From Pachyseris speciosa (lineage: Eukaryota > Cnidaria > Anthozoa > Scleractinia > Pachyseridae): a DNA stretch of 64,000 bases. A program made the translations under genes and the position numbers. How positions within the stretch are numbered: position 1 is the first letter of the stretch; every line of letters starts with the position of its first letter. This document shows, one piece after another, positions 11,098 to 55,644 of this stretch. The notes under the pieces were generated by a model. It was not told the DNA's origin and searched no databases. It saw only the letters and a list, made by a program, of their open reading frames with translations. The stretch spans positions 382,001 through 446,000 of the forward strand of contig JAEMWC010000136.1 in the NCBI GenBank assembly GCA_016490735.1, in the 5' to 3' direction.

Positions 11098-11260
11098 CTA
11101 TGGTAGTTGGGGGGGGGGGGGGGGGGGCGGCGGGATGGCGGAGGTTCGGGGAGACATACACACCCATAGTCCACTGACCCAGCGGGGACACTTCAGGGTA
11201 TGAGCAAACTGTTTAGTGTTCGTCTTTTGTAAAGCCACCTTAAAATCTTTATTTTTCCCG
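11098..11260. repeat. G-run associated duplicated segment, copy 1
   Basis: A G-rich run is followed by AGACATACACA...CCACTGACCCAG...AGCAAACTGTTTAGTGTTCG. The same order is found at 13360-13480. The region between copies contains the decayed tetraspan exon and other repeats. Confidence 0.5.
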
Positions 11261-11397
11261 GTTCTTCGTAAATACATTATCAAACTCAACTCAAACGTCA
11301 CTTGATAAATAGCCGATTCCTCTCTCCTCCATCTTTCCTACGGTCTTCTCATTTCCCACTCAACTATTCCCATCCACACCAAATGGTGAAGCAACCC

Positions 11398-11490
11398 TCA
11401 CCAGTCCAAAAATAACCGTGGATAAGCGATCGATTATTCCAAACGCGAAAATAAAATATGTGCTAATATAACGAGCCTAGCAGTCTTGTT
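11398..11490 (-). pseudogene. Decayed copy of the MS4A/CD20-like exon
   Basis: Nucleotide match to 2050-2160 (CCAGTCCAAAAATAACCGTG and GAGCCTAGCAG). The minus-strand reading gives TARLVILAHI and then loses frame and meets a stop. Confidence 0.5.
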
Positions 11491-11547
11491 GTTCTTCGTT
11501 CCTCTGTCCCTCCCCCTTCTATCCTCTCTGTCCCCTTTCTACGCCTG

Positions 11548-11636
11548 CCTAGTCTCCCTCGCAACCACTTTTTAGGGCTGTCACGCAACGAGCGTTGCGT
11601 GACAGCCCAAAAAAGCGGCTGTGAGGGAGACTAACG
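11548..11636. mobile_element. Hairpin MITE, AGTCTCCCTCGCA ends
   Basis: Two arms of about 40 nt pair almost fully: AGTCTCCCTCGCA...GGGCTGTCACGCAACG against CGTTGCGTGACAGCCC...TGAGGGAGACT, with a very short loop. Confidence 0.75.
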
Positions 11637-11674
11637 CCTGCCACGCAGGATTCCATTTTGAATCTTATACCGAT

Positions 11675-11940
11675 TAAACATTTATGTAAATGTAAGGATA
11701 CCTCACAAATTAATGTGATCTGGGTAAGCCTTAAAAGTCACTCCTTTGGGCACTAAGGCCACATGGTAGGGGGCATTTCCAAGCATTAGCAGCCATGGAC
11801 ACCTGTTTCGGCCTTGTTACGCCTCATCAGCACGGTATAACCAATGCTCAAGCTCAAGTGCCCACATATGAATCAGACAAGCAGTACTAATGTAAAGCTT
11901 GTGGGATGTGGCTGGGGTGACAAGGATACCTCACAAATTA
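11675..11940 (+). repeat. Dispersed repeat GGGCACTAAGGCCACATGGTAG, copy 2
   Basis: Fuller copy of the family at 10110-10270. It contains CTGTTTCGGCCTTGTTACGC and CTCATCAGCACGGTATAACC and has GATACCTCACAAATTAATGTG at both ends, so the unit is partly duplicated. Confidence 0.6.
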
Positions 11941-12109
11941 ATGTGCGATTAAAATTTTAGCTGGCTAGACTGCGCAAAAATTCGTAACAATCCTCCACAC
12001 GGTTTTTAACTGATAATCGTGTTTTAATACTTTATTCGCACACAATCATATTCATATATTTTACATCCTTGTTTCCACTTTGTGTATACTATAGATCGGA
12101 TTTTACTTG

Positions 12110-12340
12110 CGTCGTAAAACCAAAAACAAAACCAAAACCAAAGCAATTACTCTCACCAATCACAACAGGCACAAACAGCGCAATAAGCAAATCACAATTC
12201 GAAGCAATTGCACGTAGCCTGCGTTAAGCGCGGGAAAATTTGCCCGTGCACTGAGCCACGATTGGTTCTCGTTGGTTAGAGGGGTCTATATAAAAAAGTG
12301 GCACGCGTTTTGCGAACCAATCACAGACCGAAGCAATGTG
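12110..12340 (+). repeat. CCAATCA-type dispersed repeat, copy 1
   Basis: Block order AAACCAAAGCAATTACTC, CACCAATCACAACAGG, GCGCGGGAAAAT, GATTGGTT, AAAGTGGCACGCGTTTTG. Related copies are at 17590-17690 (partial), 19325-19460, 20260-20480 and, inverted, 22255-22500. Probably a nonautonomous DNA element family. Confidence 0.6.
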
Positions 12341-12449
12341 AAACTACAGCAAGCGCAATTTATTTTCGATGCTCAATTACAGAGCGAGCAGGTATCACAA
12401 CATACTACACAGAGATCTGATTCATAACCTTCCGCAGCGAGGTTACACA

Positions 12450-12620
12450 ATAGGGAGCTTTAGCAACTACTACGGCAACGGCAACGAGGACGCCACAAAC
12501 CAATAGGTTCAATGAGCAAAAACACATTGCTTTGCCGTCCTCTGCAAAACAACAAGTGAAATGACAGAATTTAAAGTTTAGTGGAGAACGTGAGCGCATG
12601 AAAGTAATCGTTTCTTTCTC
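12450..12620. repeat. GGGAGCTTTAGCAAC element end, copy 1
   Basis: Contains GGAGCTTTAGCAACTACTAC, CGGCAACGGCAACGAGGACG and TTTGCCGTCCTCTGCAAAAC. The same modules occur at 14340-14530, 14745-14800 (inverted) and 19453-20270. Confidence 0.55.
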
Positions 12621-13098
12621 TCTCTATTCTTCAACGCCAGTCACAGTAATTTAATTCGTGGATAGTTCGCCCGCATTTTACAAGTTGAACAAGTTGCAAA
12701 TATCGCGAAAAAGTTGCAATAACGCGAAGTTATATTTTGGAGTGATATTTTCGTTGCCGTTACCGTCGTCGATGCTTGAGATTCGTAATAAAAAATTATA
12801 ATATCAGCCAGTACGAACCTCCTCAAGTCATTTGCTGGGAAGTCTTGCATTGTACTCTGAACAGTTATTGAGACGAACCACCAGAAAGAATTCGCTTTCA
12901 GCTCACATTGAACCCTTCCTAAGCGCACATTTACTCCATACGAACGTTAGACTGTGTAATCACGTTCGACAACAATCAAACTAGAAGAATATAAGAGCTG
13001 AATATAAGATCTTCTTCGTCTGTTCCTTGGGCCAAATCACATACGCAACCTGTACAGATAACGTGATAACCTAAAACACTTCACGCACGCATCACGTG

Positions 13099-45771
<32,673 letters not shown>

Positions 45772-47832
45772 CTTCTTCCGAATATTTACAGATCTCAGCT
45801 AACACAGACAACGAAAACATGCACACATTCATTATATCATCAATAGCCCGCGACGTAAACATTGCAGGTCTGCGGAAAATTGGCGTTCACAACAGATACT
45901 TCATGTATTCTTCATAATAGTGTAACTATGCTAATCAGCGACAATTCCAAGCAGGTGTTCTAACTATGTCCAAAATAAATTCGAACATTTCCATCAGCTT
46001 GTACTTCTACGTTAGAGAAAGATATTAATAATTACATTTCAAAATATATCAGTTTTCCGTGGAGTACAAATGACTTGGGTAAAACAAAAGAATCGAAAAT
46101 TACAGTTCCAAAACATTTCATCGCGGATCATAGCCTGTGTACAGCCTCTAAAAATTTAGGCGCAAAAAATTGGCTTTGCTATGTTTTTTTTCGGTTGTTT
46201 TAACAAAAAGGGAGTTTTTCTACCTACCTTCTCGCTTGGTAGTTTCAACCACTCGGCCACGAGGCATTATTCAGCAAATAAGTACAGTTTACAAATTGCA
46301 GAATTATATTACGCTTGCTCTAGTACCAAATAAAATTTAGTAAACAGACGAGATTCGAGATTCTTGATAAATTCAAAATTCATAGATAACAATCGGTATA
46401 TACAAGTCGCTTGAGGCGGTTGGTATTGTCTGTCTGTTAAAAAGTCGTGCTGTGAGAATTATTCAAGTTCCGAATGGAAGGTTATGGAAAATGTTTGGAA
46501 AAAGCAAACATATAGTGCTGTTTTGATTGAAATGTGGTAATTACACTTCAACGTGGTGCGCTCTTTAAAATATCAGATGCATCAGTGGTTTTTAAATAAA
46601 AAAAAAATAGTTGCAAAACAGCCGGTGAAGCAGCTGGGTAATCGCTTTTTTCACTTTAATTTATGTTTTTATTTTATGTATAATCCATTCATTTTTCTTT
46701 TATGCTGATCCAGCCTCGTTCCCAGGGCTTACAAGGAAAAAGCCCTGGGGACGAGGATGCTACTGATCGAGGAAAATAGGCTAAAAAGTTGAAATTTCAG
46801 GTCATGGCCCGTTTGAGGGTAATACGAGCAGTGACCTGTTGGGCACGCAATTCTGTTTTGTTTGTTTTAATTCAATACAAATGACCGGAAACAAAAGAGA
46901 ACTCAATATGGCTTAAAGGGTAATAAGAGAAGTGGTAAACTCGAAGCTCAAGTGCAATTTATCCCGAAGCCTGATATTTTCGCACTGCCGACCAAAAGTT
47001 CCCACAGTTCGCTGACGCTCCAAAAAGCCTGAGATTGCTGATGCTCATTTCTGACGACCATGCTGACAGTGCTGCTCGTTTTCTGACTGCTGGACAAAAG
47101 AACGAGGGCTCTGGGAAGAAAAAGGTATTGAGACATAAACTGAGTGCGCATGAGCAATATTAGCCCTAACATCGGATAAAAACAACATTTTTAACCCAGT
47201 TTTTCACTTCCAAGATCGCGTGTCGCTGGAAAGCACAGTCTGCTCACTATACTTGAGAGCTTTAAAAATTCTGCAGTCTCCTTTGAGGACTTGCGAAAAA
47301 CGGAGAGAAACCGGAAACAAAGCTAAAACCAAACTGCATGGAGCATTTTTGTGGCTTTTTCGGAGGAACCTGAGAGATTAAGGCATGCAGAAAATATACA
47401 GGCACTGTCTGTGTAATCACACATAGTTGCTTCTATTCAAAACGATTATGTCAGATAAAAAGTGACTTCATCTTGACGATATTAATCCTCTTTTAATTCA
47501 TCCCAAGATAACAGATCATTCATGAGGACTGTTTTTCGCTCTTAATTGGTTCGCTTAACGTAAACACTGCAACTTTGCAACATTACAACTTTGCAACTGA
47601 ATGATAGACCTCGCCTCCGAAAGCGAGCGAAAACACTCAGTCAACTTATTTGGCACCAATTAAGTTGAGTTGGGTCGGTATCTGGGAGATTTGTTGTCAT
47701 AAGCACGTTGTACGAACGGCTTTTGAATAATAAGAGATAAACGAACTTTTTATCTGTCAATAGAATCTCTTTACAAAGTTTCAAATCTTTTTCCCGTTCG
47801 TTTCACTTGGTGCACCTCGTCCTTTTTCGGTT
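45772..47832. other. Intergenic region between the PFK start and the membrane-protein gene
   Basis: No convincing exon. It contains the presumed PFK promoter side (just above 45772), an ATG with a GTAGGT donor near 46267 that overlaps a tRNA-like A box, a hairpin at 46712-46766 and unclassified sequence. The 3' end of the membrane-protein gene lies at 47833. Confidence 0.5.
46712..46766. repeat. Short hairpin, CCTCGTTCCCAGGGCT
   Basis: CCTCGTTCCCAGGGCT and AGCCCTGGGGACGAGG pair around a loop of about 15 nt; probably the ends of a decayed MITE. Confidence 0.6.
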
Positions 47833-48780
47833 TCACATTTCCTCCAAGTTCCCATTCTTTCTTTTCTTTTCTGGCCTTTGACTCCCTTCATGATTTTTAT
47901 GGGTCAGATGGACTCCCACGTCATTGTCCACACTGGTTTTGTCTTCCTTCATGATTACATGTTCTCTACCTTTACTACTCTTGTCAATATTTTTCCAGGT
48001 TGCTCTGCCTGTCTCTCGATCATTTTTCAAATCAGGAGTGAGTGACGTATCTTCTGTACACATGGAGTCTCTATGATCAAATTCTTCAGAATCTCGGCGT
48101 CGAACGATGGGCACCCTCCACTTGACAGTTTCCCTCCCTCGTTTGGAAGATTCTCTCCTGATAATTTTTTCACCCGGCTCATAGCTCCCCTTCTCTTTGA
48201 CCGAGTAAACACTCTCCCGATTGACCGGCTGGCTCCGACCACAAATAGATGTCTCCATATCCCGGGCAAGCACCTCGCTAATCCACTCCAGGTTCTCTTT
48301 ACACTCTTGAGAAAGAAACTGTAGCTCTCTCATCTGGGTCTCAGCGAAGCTCGGCCCGCGGGAATACCCGGTGCTGTCCCGCGAGTGCGCTCTGTTAGCT
48401 GGGGCGTTGGGTAACTCCAAGTCAATGTGGATGCCTTTCAAGCTCAAATCCAAGCGACTGTTGACGCATCTTGAACGAAATCCATTGTTTTCATCCCTAT
48501 ATTCCAACTTGATTGAGTACTTGAAATTGTTTCTGCGCCTGCGGCTACGTCGAAAGAAGATAACAGCCGCAAAACAAATGCAGAGGACAATACAAGGGAC
48601 TATGGCAACCATTAAAAGCAGCTTGATGTGGTCTGATTCAACGGTTGCGGTTGTTGGTTGTGCTGTGGATATGGTTCCAACTTCTGCGTTTGAGTATTTA
48701 TTGGTCTCAGTTGGGGTTACTGTGGTATCTAACTGACTGTTTATTTCAGATGACAAGCTTTCACCTGGGACAGGATAAAC
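47833..48780 (-). CDS. Membrane protein exon 3 (TM helix and cytoplasmic tail)
   Basis: TTTCAG acceptor, then VYPVPGESLSSEINSQLDTT, a Thr-rich stalk, the TM helix and a tail with many Arg/Glu/Ser (RRESSKRGRETVKW, VPIVRRRDSEEFDHRDS). Stop at 47833. Several RRxS sites could be phosphorylated; that is inference. Confidence 0.75.
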   Translation of the reverse strand, partial: VYPVPGESLSSEINSQLDTTVTPTETNKYSNAEVGTISTAQPTTATVESDHIKLLLMVAIVPCIVLCICFAAVIFFRRSRRRRNNFKYSIKLEYRDENNGFRSRCVNSRLDLSLKGIHIDLELPNAPANRAHSRDSTGYSRGPSFAETQMRELQFLSQECKENLEWISEVLARDMETSICGRSQPVNRESVYSVKEKGSYEPGEKIIRRESSKRGRETVKWRVPIVRRRDSEEFDHRDSMCTEDTSLTPDLKNDRETGRATWKNIDKSSKGREHVIMKEDKTSVDNDVGVHLTHKNHEGSQRPEKKRKNGNLEEM

Positions 48781-51700
48781 CTGAAAATTTTAAGCATAAA
48801 TATAAATAAACTTGTCAACGTTGACATTTACCAGCAACTAAGTCAAAAGCTAGAAATTAGTGGAGGAAATCGAGTTTATAGTTTAACACCACACGGAGTT
48901 CTAAGAAGGGCGAGGCCATTACCATTGTTACAGGTTTATAAGGATTGCGTCATCAGTTCTCACTGCCAATCTAACAAGCCACAGGATTTGTTTGTATTGA
49001 AGAAAAAAAACGTTCCAGGTTTATTCTACTAACGCAGTGAAACTATATAGAATTAGTTGCACCTTGGCGACGCATGGGAATATCGACCGCTTGGAGCTGT
49101 CCTAACACACCGTTCTTATTTGGCTCTTCCAGCCATCTTATAGCCTGCTATCAGTCTCTTTACGAAATTGCAAGCATCTTGAACAACGCGGCGTGACTGG
49201 AGCGAAAAGAAAAGAGGGGCAGGGAGGGAGTGGGGGGAGGGGGGGGGGTGAGCACTCAGGGATGACCATGGTCAAAGGTATCAAGGGAAGTCTGTAAAAG
49301 ATTTTTTTCTTTGGATGCTCAAAGCTGATAAGTTGTTTGCGAGTCTGTTAGTTTACCAAATCGTGACAAAATACGATATACCAATAAAGTTCTAGGGACG
49401 ATTAGGTGAAGACAAAGACATATACTTAGCCGAACGGTCTCCAAATACTTCGCTCTACAAAGCATTAACTACTAAATCACAACACGATATAGTAAACTCG
49501 TAGACTGATGAAAAACATATCATCTTTAAGCTTCTAAAGTAGAAGCCTCATCTTAAAACTGAGAAAACCGTTTCTTATTGTTTACGTTTGATCGCGTATT
49601 AGACACGGAGGAGACGCTTCTCCCCAACCTCCAATCTCGTACCCAGACTCCTCGGGCTGTTTGGTCAGCGGGTGGACGCCGGAGAGCCTCAGGGATAATA
49701 GACCTTTTTCATAATGGCGGACGATTTTAATTATTCTTTTGTATATGTGTTAATTAGCCCTACTAACCTCACTTTAATGAAAAAATTCTATTGAATTTTG
49801 CACATGCTGACGAGGCTAGTAGGGCTCATTATCATAAGAATAAAAGAATAATTTGTCGGGCGCCATTATGAAAAGGGTCTATGGACCGCCATTTTCCCAG
49901 AAAATCTGGGGTAAAACAATGGAAGCCGTTACGGGCCAGCCAGTCAAAAAATTTGATTTTTTTCATTATCCAGAGTCTCACCTGGCGACTAACCGCAGGC
50001 CAAAGAGCCTGAGGACTCTGGGTACGAGATTGCCCAACCCCCCAAGGCTAGTTGTCTTTACGCTTCGGATTTTTCGTGCGAATGCTCGACTTGACAAAAG
50101 AGACTGCTAACAGTCTGGACATCGCACTGAATGAGAAGTTATGGAAACAGGTTTGCGATAAATCAAAGACCGTTACTCATAAGCCTTATGACTACTTTAG
50201 AGTTGAGTCGACACCGAAAAAACAATCTTACTATAAATCACTGACAAAAACGTGCTTAGACTTACTATTGTTTTAGACTCCAAATTCTCCTTTTGATGGA
50301 ACCACATCAAAGGCTGAAGTTGTTTGCAGCTTTTCCTCAAAAGTTGAAGTAACGCCGTTCACAGAAGGCCGTGGATTTAGGTTCGTGGATGCAGAAGAAC
50401 TTCTCTTTAAAGAAACGTGAGAGTTGCTCTTTGTGTGGGATGACGGTGCCACTAGTTTTGCAGATGTAAGTAAGCTCTGGAAAGAAGACAAACGAGCATG
50501 ATGTCCAGTTATTGACGGAGAAGGTAATGGCTTGTGAGTGACACTTGTAGCCACAGAAGTTTTCTTCTGTGGTGTCTGGAAGTGGCTCAGTGACTGAGGG
50601 ACAGTGCACTTAGCTCTGTCGACGTAGCTAAACTCTCGGAAGAAGACAAACGTATTTGTTTGCTAGTTGTTGAGTAGTTACCAGGCGGACTAATTGAACT
50701 TTTTTCATTTTGGTACTCAGAGGGGCTTCTCAGAGAGGGAGATGATGGTGTAACTGGTGTACTTGACAAAGGAGAACTTCGAGAAGAGAAAACAATTTCA
50801 TGACTGGTCTTTGAAGAAATAACTGTTCTCTGGTTGATGTTTGGTACCGCAGAGCCAGTGTTATGTAGTATGTATGACGGGTGATTCCAGAGCGTTAACG
50901 TTGCGGTGACTCTTTCCGTCGATTCCTCTGATTTCTTAGCAGGAGAGGAGCTAATTTTATGCTGCGCTTTTGAATGCGAAGGTGTTGTTTGCTGGTAGGT
51001 AGTATAGCTTTTCTTGTCTGATGTGTTGCTGAAGTCATTGGAGTAGTCGCTCACCATGTACGATGGCACAACAAATTCGGTTGACACGGCCGAGAAGGCA
51101 GTTTGATTTTCCATAACTAACAAAGAAATTTTAGATTGGCGTTGGCTTTCGTCAGCGGACGAAGCTCTGTTATGCGGGTCCTGGAAACGACTCTGCCAGG
51201 TAGAAGATGGTGCAACTTTTGTGGACAAATGCGCGCTCTGAGAAGACGACAAACGAATCTTTGAGACAGAAGATGATAATTCAAGGTAGCTAGTGAAGCT
51301 TTGTTTTTGGGAAGTCTGGAATTGACTGCTCGTGGGATATGTTGATGGTACCGCCATTTCTGTTGACACAAACAAGTTTTGAGAAGAAGAAGAAAAAGAC
51401 GAATTTCACTTATCTTTGAAGTAAGAGTAAGACCTTCCGTAGTAGTAGAACTTGGTTTGCGTAGATCATCAGAAAGGCTTGTTGCAGGCGGAGATGAAGA
51501 CGAATAGCCAGTATTATATTCAATATCCGAAGAAGAACCGACAGCAAACACTTCAGTGTTGTGTGATTTCTTGATTTTAACTAACGAGAATGACTGGGTG
51601 ATTCTGCCAGATGACACAAGCGAATTCTGAGAGGATCTTGAAGCGCGAGCATCGTAATCAATGGCAGGCGAGCTGAAGTGAATCAGTGACTGATGTCGGC

Positions 51701-53482
51701 TGATGGTCTTCTGCCCCAATTCCTTGTCAGACGTTACAGAGTCAACGTGCAAGGTGATCTGTCTCCAGGGTGACGAGTAACGAGATTGTGGAACAGTATG
51801 TGTTGAACTTACAGATATTCTTCGGACAATATTTTCAGTGCTTGTTGAAGTTGGGAAGATTTTGTTAACGGGCGAAGACGTGAGCAACATTACTTCACTT
51901 GTCTGTAAGGATAGAGAATGCAAGCTTTGCAATCTAACGACCAAACGAGAGCTTGACGAGGCCAGAGTTCCCATCTTTGATGTTGGCGAACGTGAAGAAA
52001 TTGTAGATTGTTTTAAGGAAACCACTTCATGCGAGGCAGTAAAGTTTGATCTATGCGTAACAGCTGACCATTCATGACCATCTTCCCCAGCGAGACTATG
52101 ACGTTTCGTCGATGAAGAGAATTCTTTTTCAGTTCCAAAGAAAATGTTTTTCTTATCTGGTTAGTTACAGACAAATGAACTAATGGCGTCGTGGAAATTG
52201 TCACGGTGCTCGAGGAAGAAAACGTTTGGCTCGTTCTTGACACAATTGGTGAAGCCGTCAAAGATGAGGTGAAGAAGGTCGAATTCGCTTGTGGTCTCCG
52301 CAGACCGTAAGTCACTGAGGCGTCCGCAAAAGAAGTTGCCGGGATTTGACTTCCACGCAAAGCTGAAATAGATGGCGAGGTGTGATCTTGATTGCCAGCA
52401 GTCATTTTGGCCGCTATAGTTGTTTTGGAAATACCAAAAATTCCAGAGAAATTCTCTTTTACGGGTGCAGCCGTGATAATTTTTGTTTCGAGTGTTTGCG
52501 TGTTATGAAAAGACTGCGTTTCTTTCTTAAGTGGAAAAATTAACGACGAAGACTTTAAATCTGCGGTTTTCCAGGCGGTCGAGTTAAGAGGAAAAGTTCG
52601 CGGTAGATTTCTGAATGTCAGCGAAACTGATCCATTTGTAAACAATTTTGTGTCATCGTTTGTGCGCACTGCATAACTGTTAATCTGCACTAAAATAGAC
52701 TTGGAGCTTGCAAATTGAGCCGTCTGCAAATTAAACTCTCTCGACCTTTTGGGGGGATCAAGGAAAGCCGATTTCGTGAAAGCTTCTTGAGGGTCGATAA
52801 GAGATTTATCTCCACCTTGAGAAGTCGCCAAATGAATGTTATCTCCCGACGAAGGAGGTAGAACAATTCCAGTGGCTTGGAACTGGGAAGGGACGATTTC
52901 CGGTATGACAACCGAAGGAATTGACGATATCGCAAAATTATTCTCTTTGCCTTTGAAAGTACTGCTGTGGGTGTTTAATGGTGGTGTTCTCGATGGAGCA
53001 TTCTCTGGTATTGCGTTTGTAGATACGACGCTTTTGCCGATTAAGCTATTTAACAGGTCTTTAGTGACCCAGGTCGTAGATAACACAGGCATTGGGATCT
53101 GCTCATTTGAAGTCTTCGTAAACAAGGCGTCACTGGTAGCATTCGATATCATAATCGTCGTTTGTGATTTCTCCTCTGCGTATAATGATGAGATTGTCGG
53201 CGCAGTCCACTGTGCCATATTTACAACTGCGACAGTCCATTGAGTCACATTTAGAACTGATGACAAGACCCCGTTTACTACACTCGAGCGAAGCGAAGTA
53301 TCCAGCTGTCCTGCCACGAACGACTTGCATACGTTTACAAAGATAAGTAAACCTGAAAGGCAGATAACATATACCATCAGTATAACATGAAATTCAAACT
53401 GGGAAAGGAGACGAGGAAATACACACACATTCATCAGAAATATTATTTTGCACTCACCCAATATCAACCAAACTGCCTTCAT
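47833..53482 (-). CDS. Ser/Thr-rich type I membrane protein (mucin-like), 3 exons
   Basis: Exons 53482-53458, 53352-50266 and 48780-47833. Exon 1 joined to exon 2 gives MKAVWLILGLLIFVNVCKSF VAG, a good signal peptide. About 1,000 residues of Ser, Thr, Pro and Val with scattered basic residues and no recognised domain follow, as in mucin-like stalks expected to be heavily O-glycosylated. Exon 3 has one helix (IKLLLMVAIVPCIVLCICFA) with a RRSRRRR stop-transfer and about 230 residues of charged tail. The big exon changes frame three times by single-base steps (near 52125, 51390-51405 and 50600), and its last codons before the GTAAGT donor at 50265-50260 are in a frame I could not reconcile. Consensus errors or a pseudogene are both possible. 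I recognise no family. Confidence 0.7.
49701..49879. mobile_element. 179-bp MITE, copy 2 (TA duplication)
   Basis: Inverted copy of 10657-10835 with identical length; starts GACCTTTTTCATAATGGCGG and is flanked by TA. It lies in the intron between exons 3 and 2 of the membrane-protein gene. Confidence 0.8.
50266..53352 (-). CDS. Membrane protein exon 2 (Ser/Thr-rich ectodomain)
   Basis: 3.1 kb open in pieces. First piece runs from GLLIFVNVCKSFVAG to FSLELKK; second from KEFSSSTKRHSLAGEDGH to TSKISE; third from SSSSQNLFVSTEMAVPST to STELSALS; fourth from QSLSHFQTPQKKTSVATS to VVPSKG. Adjoining pieces abut within a few bases, so the exon is one coding unit with one-base breaks. Confidence 0.7.
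53458..53482 (-). CDS. Membrane protein exon 1 (signal peptide start)
   Basis: 25 nt: ATG AAG GCA GTT TGG TTG ATA TTG G, followed by GTGAGT. The last G is completed by GT at the start of exon 2, giving an uninterrupted hydrophobic core. Confidence 0.75.
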
Positions 53483-54219
53483 CGTACTATTGACACCAGT
53501 GCTTGAACTACAAAATTCTATAATATGTAAAGTGTGGCATGTATTCCAGTTGTTCTTCAGTCTTCCCTCTCAAGTGAACTGTTCATGATCAGGAAAAACG
53601 CATTCTGTTTCAATATTAACAGAGATAAAGGGTTTCTATTCGCCAAACAAAGGACAATAACAAGATAGAAAGAAGATCATCTTATGACTCACGATAGGGG
53701 TTCCGGTAGCTGTGATGAATGAACAAGAATTTGGTAAAAGGAGAAGCGCATTTAATATCACGGCGGGAGCGTTAAATGATTGACAAGGAAAAGAGCGGGT
53801 TTAATACCAAACGGAAGTGGTGATATTTAATAGTTACGCTTATTTACTTTCGCATTTTAAAAAGGTTGTCAGTGTTTTAGCTTTGTGTAAAAATTATATA
53901 CTGTAATATTGAGCGAAGAAAGTTATAAAATGATATAACAGAGCACAAATTACGAGAGAAGTTTGGCCCGTACTTTATTAATTGATCTTAATTGATTCAC
54001 TCGTGATAAAGCCCCAAAAGCGGACGAGTTCAATCTCGTTTCTGAACTGCCTACATACTTTCCCATGCGGTTAATCAATCTTTACTAATATCATTGTGTA
54101 AAATTAAAACTGGAACTCAATCAAGCCGCGTTCGTTTCCTGTGTACGAAAGTGTAGATCGACTGCGAGTAGTCTGTAATATTACCTTTGGCCTCTTAGCA
54201 AGTCTTGATGCCCATTTTC

Positions 54220-54253
<34 letters not shown>

Positions 54254-55640
54254 TAAACTCATTTTCATACGAATGTTGTACACCAGGCCTCACTTTGAAA
54301 AAGAGACCGAAGATATTTTAGAAATGAAATGGCCCTTTTTGGTGAGGGTTGTGGGGCGGGAGAAATACCAGCGCGCAGCCAGCGCGCGCGTCTCCTCGCA
54401 ATTTCGCGCGCACTTGTATTTCAGCCACCCCACAATCCATCGCCGGCTGTGTTAACCCGGGGAGGTGCTTCCTCGTGGGCCAGGGAACACGTGCCGCTCA
54501 TGTCGCCCAACTCGTCCCGGGAGAGAGATTCCACCATTTCCCAGTTGCCATTTCTAGACCTTTCAAAGTCCGAATGAAATTTCAAATCGGCCAGCAACTG
54601 TGGTGTTTGAAACTCTCACTAGAACTTTGGAATCCCGATAGTCAGCGCGATGATTAGCTTCCTCCTCCTTCGTAGACGTCTTTGGTCTCATCACGCGTTC
54701 CTCCCCCACGAACGTTTCCTCAACTGAACTGCGAACGGAAGTTGAGCAGACGTTCGTGGGAGAGGAACGCGTGACGAGACCAAAGACGTCTGCGTAGGAG
54801 GCTACTCGATGCGCGATGATGAGAAAAGTCAACAATAGATCGATCCACCGCCCCGCCCCCTTCTGACTCGGGTAGATAAGATAAGATAAGATAATTGCGT
54901 TCGACGAAGGAGAACGCTTTCTAATCTCTTGGTGTTCGTGTGGTTTCTTGGGAGTCCTGTATACTAAAAGGGATCTTTGCAGAAATTCCTTTGGAACTGG
55001 ACAACCTTTTCGTCGCCATTTTGAATTCCTGAAATACCGGTACGTCAAATGCCCGTGCGATACTGCTCACCTCGTGGTTTAATTTCTCTGTTTGCTGTTT
55101 CAACATGAAATGCTAGAGACTAATCAGCTGTCAGAAAAGAGGACACGGAGGTCTTAAAAGCGGCGAAAGGCCGTTTCGCCTTTAAATTCCCTCGATTTTC
55201 AAAACTCCTTTTAATTTGCTTTTTACGAATTGTTTGAGTGATGATTTGAGCTGAAGTAGTATGACATCTGTATGGTCCTGTATTTTGGCCGGCATGCAAA
55301 TGTTTGCAAGACGGCACTATTTGCCGTCCGAGTGATCGTTTGCAGGAAGACGAAGCATGCACAGACAACATGTTTGCACGTACGCAAGAAAACCGAAAGC
55401 TTTTTTGCTCCTATAAGCAAATTTAATGTTGATTTGAATACACTCTTGGTCAGGAAGAACTTTCCGTTTTTGGTAAGCTTGAAGAGAATATGTGTGTTGT
55501 GTTGACATGACCTGAATATTTGCATATGAAGTTGTAGTGAGGTACCCCAGTGGTTTCAAGATCGAAGGTTACAGTTGATAGGCAACCTCAGCTTGTAAAT
55601 TTAATTTTACTTGCACCACTTCGAACGCACTTTCTGAGAT
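53483..55640. other. Intergenic region with foldback MITE, no gene seen
   Basis: Upstream of the membrane-protein start. Overlapping frames at 54246-54657 are GC-rich but share no recognisable protein. Contains the foldback at 54666-54808. TAAGATAAGATAAGATAA at 54880-54895 is a short GATA-motif repeat. Confidence 0.4.
54666..54808. mobile_element. Foldback MITE, GTAGACGTCTTTGGTCTC arms
   Basis: CGTAGACGTCTTTGGTCTCA then CACGCGTTCCTCCCCCACGA pairs with TCGTGGGAGAGGAACGCGTG then ACGAGACCAAAGACGTCTGCG; arms are about 60 bp. Confidence 0.8.
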
Positions 55641-55644
55641 TTGA

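Noticed and set aside
46226..46267. Short exon MPRGRVVETTKRE with GTAGGT donor, or a tRNA
   Set aside because: The sequence GTGGCCGAGTGGTTGAAAC resembles a tRNA A box but no B box or clover leaf follows, and no acceptor in phase links it to PFK exon 1.
52836..53243. Plus-strand ORF of 135 codons
   Set aside because: Antisense shadow of the Ser/Thr-rich exon, whose low-complexity codons leave other frames open.
54246..54657. Overlapping plus-strand ORFs of 69-102 codons
   Set aside because: GC-rich intergenic sequence; no domain, no splice structure, overlapping frames of similar length.
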